Shown: piece by piece, positions 31,561-34,003 of the stretch | Layout of the letters: each line of letters opens with the position of its first letter | Numbering within the stretch: position 1 is the stretch's first letter | Source: Planctomycetota bacterium | GTDB lineage: Bacteria; Planctomycetota; Planctomycetia; Isosphaerales; Isosphaeraceae | Assembly: GCA_021777845.1 (NCBI GenBank) | Contig: JAJYDB010000017.1 | Location: forward strand, 1-34,003 | Length of the DNA stretch: 34,003 nucleotides | Direction of reading: 5' to 3' | Made by a program: the position numbers and the translations under genes | Notes under the pieces: generated by a model | Told to the model about the DNA's origin: nothing | Database searches by the model: none | What the model saw: only the letters and a program-made list of their open reading frames with translations

Positions 31561-32847
31561 TTAGCCGACAAGCTCCTTGATCGGCGTGCCGCCGTCGACA
31601 ACCTTCACCGGACGGCCGCGCGGCGTCGTGTATTGCGTGTCGATCTTGATGCCCATCGTCTTCGTCATCGTCGCGATCAGATCCATCACGCCCACCGGCC
31701 GGTCCACAATGTCGACCCCGTCCTTATCCAGCGCGCCGACCGCCTGACCCCCCTTCATCCCGCCGCCGCCCATCACCACCGACCAACTGTTCGGCCAGTG
31801 GTCGCGGCCCGCGTTCTGATTGATCCGAGGCGTCCGCCCAAAGTCGCCCGCCCAGACGATCATCGTGCTGTCGAGCAGTCCGCGCTGCTCCAAGTCGGAC
31901 ACCAACGTCCCCATCGCCTTGTCGAGCTTCGGCAACAAGTCCTTGCCCAGCTTGTCGAAGTTGTCGGCGTGCGTGTCCCAACCCCCCATCCCCACTTCGA
32001 CGAACGTCACCCCCATCTCAACCAGCCGACGCGCCATCAAACAGCCCGAGCCAAACTCGTTGCGGCCGTAAGCGTCCCGCACCGCGTCGGGCTCGCCCTT
32101 CAACTTGAAGGCGTCGCCGTAACGCGAGTTCATCATCCGGATCGTCTTGCCGTAGACCGACTTGTGGTCCTTCGCCGACTGTCCGCGACGCTGCGAGACA
32201 AACTTGTTCTCGACCAGCCCCAGCATCTGCAAACGACGCTCGAGCCGCTCGTTCGAAACCCCCGCGGGGGGCAGCAAGTTCGCGATCGGCGCGTTCGGAT
32301 TCTGCACCATGAACGGCGAATGCGCCATCCCCAGGAATCCCGCGCCCATGCTCGGCGTGCCGATCGAAATGAAATGCGGCAGGTCGAAATTCTCGAGCCG
32401 CTCGCCCAATTCATACGAGCAAATCGCGCCGAAACTCGGATGCACCACCGTCGGGTTCGGGACGTAGCCCGTGTGCAGCGCGTACGTGCCGCGGTCGTGG
32501 TTGCCTTCCTTTGAATTCAACGAACGAATGATGTTCAGGTGCTTCATCTGCTTCGCGACCGTCGGCAGATGCTCGCTGATCATCACGCCCGAGGCCGACG
32601 TCTGAATCGGCTTGAACGGCCCGCCGTTCTTCTCGCTCTCGGGCTTCAAATCCCAAATGTCGATCGTCGCCGGGCCGCCCCCCATCCAAAGGAATATGCA
32701 GCTCTTGTTCGACTTCCGCACCGCCTCGGCGTTCGCCTCGAGCGTGCTCATGAACTGCAACGCGGGCAAGGTCATGGCGGTTGTCGCCATGTGCCCCATG
32801 AAGTGGCGGCGGGACATCCCGCTCGGAATAATCAGGCCGTCGGACAT
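31561..32847 (-). CDS. DUF1501 protein (sulfatase-like fold) with Tat signal
   Basis: 428 residues from the ATG at 32847, which has AAGGGGG upstream; a GTG start at 32877 is also open. The N-terminus carries a twin-arginine signal MSRRHFMGHMATTAMTLPA (11-29), so it is exported folded. The body is DUF1501, a relative of alkaline phosphatases and sulfatases: FLWMGGGPATIDIWDLKP (52-69), GNHDRG near 115, WDTHADNFDKLG, VWAGDFGRTPRIN and GRDHW near the active site. DUF1501 proteins nearly always follow a DUF1549/DUF1553 gene in planctomycetes, as here; the pair is thought to act on large sulfated or phosphated polymers, but the activity is not settled. Its stop codon touches the stop of the giant gene on the other strand with no base between. 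Confidence 0.93.
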   Translation of the reverse strand: MSDGLIIPSGMSRRHFMGHMATTAMTLPALQFMSTLEANAEAVRKSNKSCIFLWMGGGPATIDIWDLKPESEKNGGPFKPIQTSASGVMISEHLPTVAKQMKHLNIIRSLNSKEGNHDRGTYALHTGYVPNPTVVHPSFGAICSYELGERLENFDLPHFISIGTPSMGAGFLGMAHSPFMVQNPNAPIANLLPPAGVSNERLERRLQMLGLVENKFVSQRRGQSAKDHKSVYGKTIRMMNSRYGDAFKLKGEPDAVRDAYGRNEFGSGCLMARRLVEMGVTFVEVGMGGWDTHADNFDKLGKDLLPKLDKAMGTLVSDLEQRGLLDSTMIVWAGDFGRTPRINQNAGRDHWPNSWSVVMGGGGMKGGQAVGALDKDGVDIVDRPVGVMDLIATMTKTMGIKIDTQYTTPRGRPVKVVDGGTPIKELVG

Positions 32848-32977
32848 CGACACACCCCCTTCAATTCTTTCGTTCACGAGGCGTTCGCACCCTCGGCGAG
32901 ATCCCGCTTCCCGCCTTTTTTTTTCCGCACAAGCCGCCGCACGCGGCGCGGCGTCTCAACCCACCGCAACGATCGCG

Positions 32978-34003
32978 TCATCGATTCAAAATGAACTCGT
33001 TCGAATTCAAGAGCGCCCAGAACAAGTCCTCGAGCACGTTGATCGTGTCCGGGCTCGACCTCAGAAACCGCTCCGACTCCATCATTTCAATCCGCGCCGG
33101 ATAACGGCTCAACGCCGCGAGATACAGGTTGTTCACCATGTAAAGCTCGGGGTTCGGCCGCTGCCGCGCCTGCGCCAACAAGTCCGCGAGGAAGCTGCCG
33201 GGCTTGCCGCCCACCGCCTTCTCCATCAGCTCGCCGTTCATCATCATCAGCGACTGCGGAATCGTCCCCTGGAAGTTCAGCGACTCTTCGCCTTCGTCAT
33301 TGCCGAAGGTGAAGATGAACTGCTTCATCCACTCGTCGCGCTTCTTCGTGGTGTCGGCGCCGCTGCCGGCTTTGTGAGCCGAGGTCGCGGTGATCAACGA
33401 CTCGAAAAGTTGCTCGGGCGTCATCGGCTTCAGAGCCATGTGGCTGAACAGCGTTTCGTCCTTCTCGTTCGCGGTCGTCGACGCGCTCGAAAGCTGATAG
33501 GCCTGGCTCGCGGTGATCCACCGGATCAAGGCTTTGACGTCGTAACCGCTGTTGCGGAAGTCGGCGGCGAGCTTGTCGAGGAGCTCGGGGTGACTCGGCT
33601 GGTTGTGCGCGCCCAGGTCGTCGACGGGGTTCACAAAGCCGCGGCCCATGAAGTGGCCCCACGTCCGATTCACGAACGCCTTCGCGAGATTCTCGTTCTT
33701 CGGGTCGGCGATGAACTTGCCGAGCTCGGTCCGACGGTCGACGTCGCTCCCTTGGCTGATCTTGCGGCCGTCGAGGAACGTCGGGAACGCGATCCCGACC
33801 AAGCCGTTGCGGCGGTCATAGCTCGAATACGCGTTCGTCGGCTCGTCGTTGAGCTCGAAGTGGTCGCTGACCTCGACGCCGGTCGCGCTCGCGACCTTCA
33901 CCTCGCGCGTCCGCAAGCCTTTGAAGAACGCGTTGATCCCCCAGAAGTCCGCCTGCTTCCAGTCGTTCGACGGGTGATCGTGACACTGCGTGCACTGAAT
34001 CTG
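32978..34003 (-). CDS. DUF1549/DUF1553-type cytochrome-like protein, C-terminal part (5' end outside window)
   Basis: 341 residues are visible, with the frame open at the right edge. The first visible residues contain CTQCHDHP, the conserved motif at the end of DUF1549 that could bind haem c. Then DUF1553 follows with FVNRTWGHFMGRGFVNPVDD, HNQPSHPELLDKLAADF and ALIRWITASQAYQLSS, and a C-terminal LFWALLNSNEFILNR. These large secreted planctomycete proteins often start with a c-type cytochrome domain and are paired with DUF1501, as here (130 bases before the DUF1501 ATG). They are proposed to take part in polymer breakdown; the reaction is unknown. Confidence 0.93.
   Translation of the reverse strand, partial: QIQCTQCHDHPSNDWKQADFWGINAFFKGLRTREVKVASATGVEVSDHFELNDEPTNAYSSYDRRNGLVGIAFPTFLDGRKISQGSDVDRRTELGKFIADPKNENLAKAFVNRTWGHFMGRGFVNPVDDLGAHNQPSHPELLDKLAADFRNSGYDVKALIRWITASQAYQLSSASTTANEKDETLFSHMALKPMTPEQLFESLITATSAHKAGSGADTTKKRDEWMKQFIFTFGNDEGEESLNFQGTIPQSLMMMNGELMEKAVGGKPGSFLADLLAQARQRPNPELYMVNNLYLAALSRYPARIEMMESERFLRSSPDTINVLEDLFWALLNSNEFILNR

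Noticed and set aside
27501-31580. 1359-residue plus-strand frame in another register
   Set aside because: More than a third Arg, no hydrophobic segments, and it overlaps the giant gene completely. A by-product of high GC at the third position.

Overview
The window looks like chromosomal DNA from a GC-rich member of the Planctomycetes. The evidence is the company of families: a DUF1553-type protein followed by a DUF1501 protein, two DUF1559 domains (one on a prepilin-like protein, one fused to an M56 peptidase), DUF1573, a twin-arginine Gfo/Idh/MocA dehydrogenase, a small protein with an LEDRRLL sorting-like motif, and very large secreted beta-rich proteins. The order (Isosphaerales or Gemmatales-like) is only a guess. 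I saw no rRNA, tRNA, CRISPR array, insertion sequence, phage gene or plasmid gene.

Left part (1-6602, all on the minus strand): a respiratory Rieske/cytochrome b operon, in transcription order Rieske protein, cytochrome b6-type subunit, a long subunit IV-like protein, and a multihaem cytochrome c that runs off the left edge with seven CxxCH motifs visible. Together these make a quinol-oxidising bc complex whose electron acceptor side is a membrane-anchored multihaem cytochrome instead of cytochrome c1 or f. The cytochrome b is b6f-like: it has the 15-residue haem-ligand spacing and the cysteine that in b6f binds the extra haem ci.

Middle (7007-20181): a BlaI-type repressor and an M56 BlaR1-like membrane peptidase, overlapping by 4 bases, behind a TTGACA promoter that carries a perfect palindrome; the sensor part of the BlaR1-like protein is a DUF1559 domain. 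Then come the LEDRRLL protein and, divergently, a Tat-exported oxidoreductase. Next is a minus-strand cassette of four exported or membrane proteins (a small 11-cysteine protein, a C-terminally anchored protein, a DUF1573 protein and a DUF1559 prepilin-like protein) behind a good TTGACG-N17-TATCAT promoter. A membrane-anchored FecR-like/HEAT-like protein, a secreted Gly/Tyr/His-rich low-complexity protein, a small unknown gene and an inositol-monophosphatase family enzyme follow.

Right part (20363-34003): two translationally coupled giant genes (1260 and 2472 residues) that I read as three related secreted beta-rich units, each closed by a cluster of membrane helices; the second gene looks like a fusion of two units with a leftover signal peptide in the middle. 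The wobble base of these genes changes from mostly G to mostly C along their length. They converge with no intergenic base onto a DUF1501 gene, which is preceded by a DUF1553-type gene cut by the right edge.

The best candidates for something undescribed are the giant three-unit envelope system, the four-gene cassette around the cysteine-rich protein, the DUF1559-sensing BlaR1 variant, and the unusual architecture of the bc complex (triple AEKLAAAR repeat on the Rieske protein, extra membrane domain on subunit IV).
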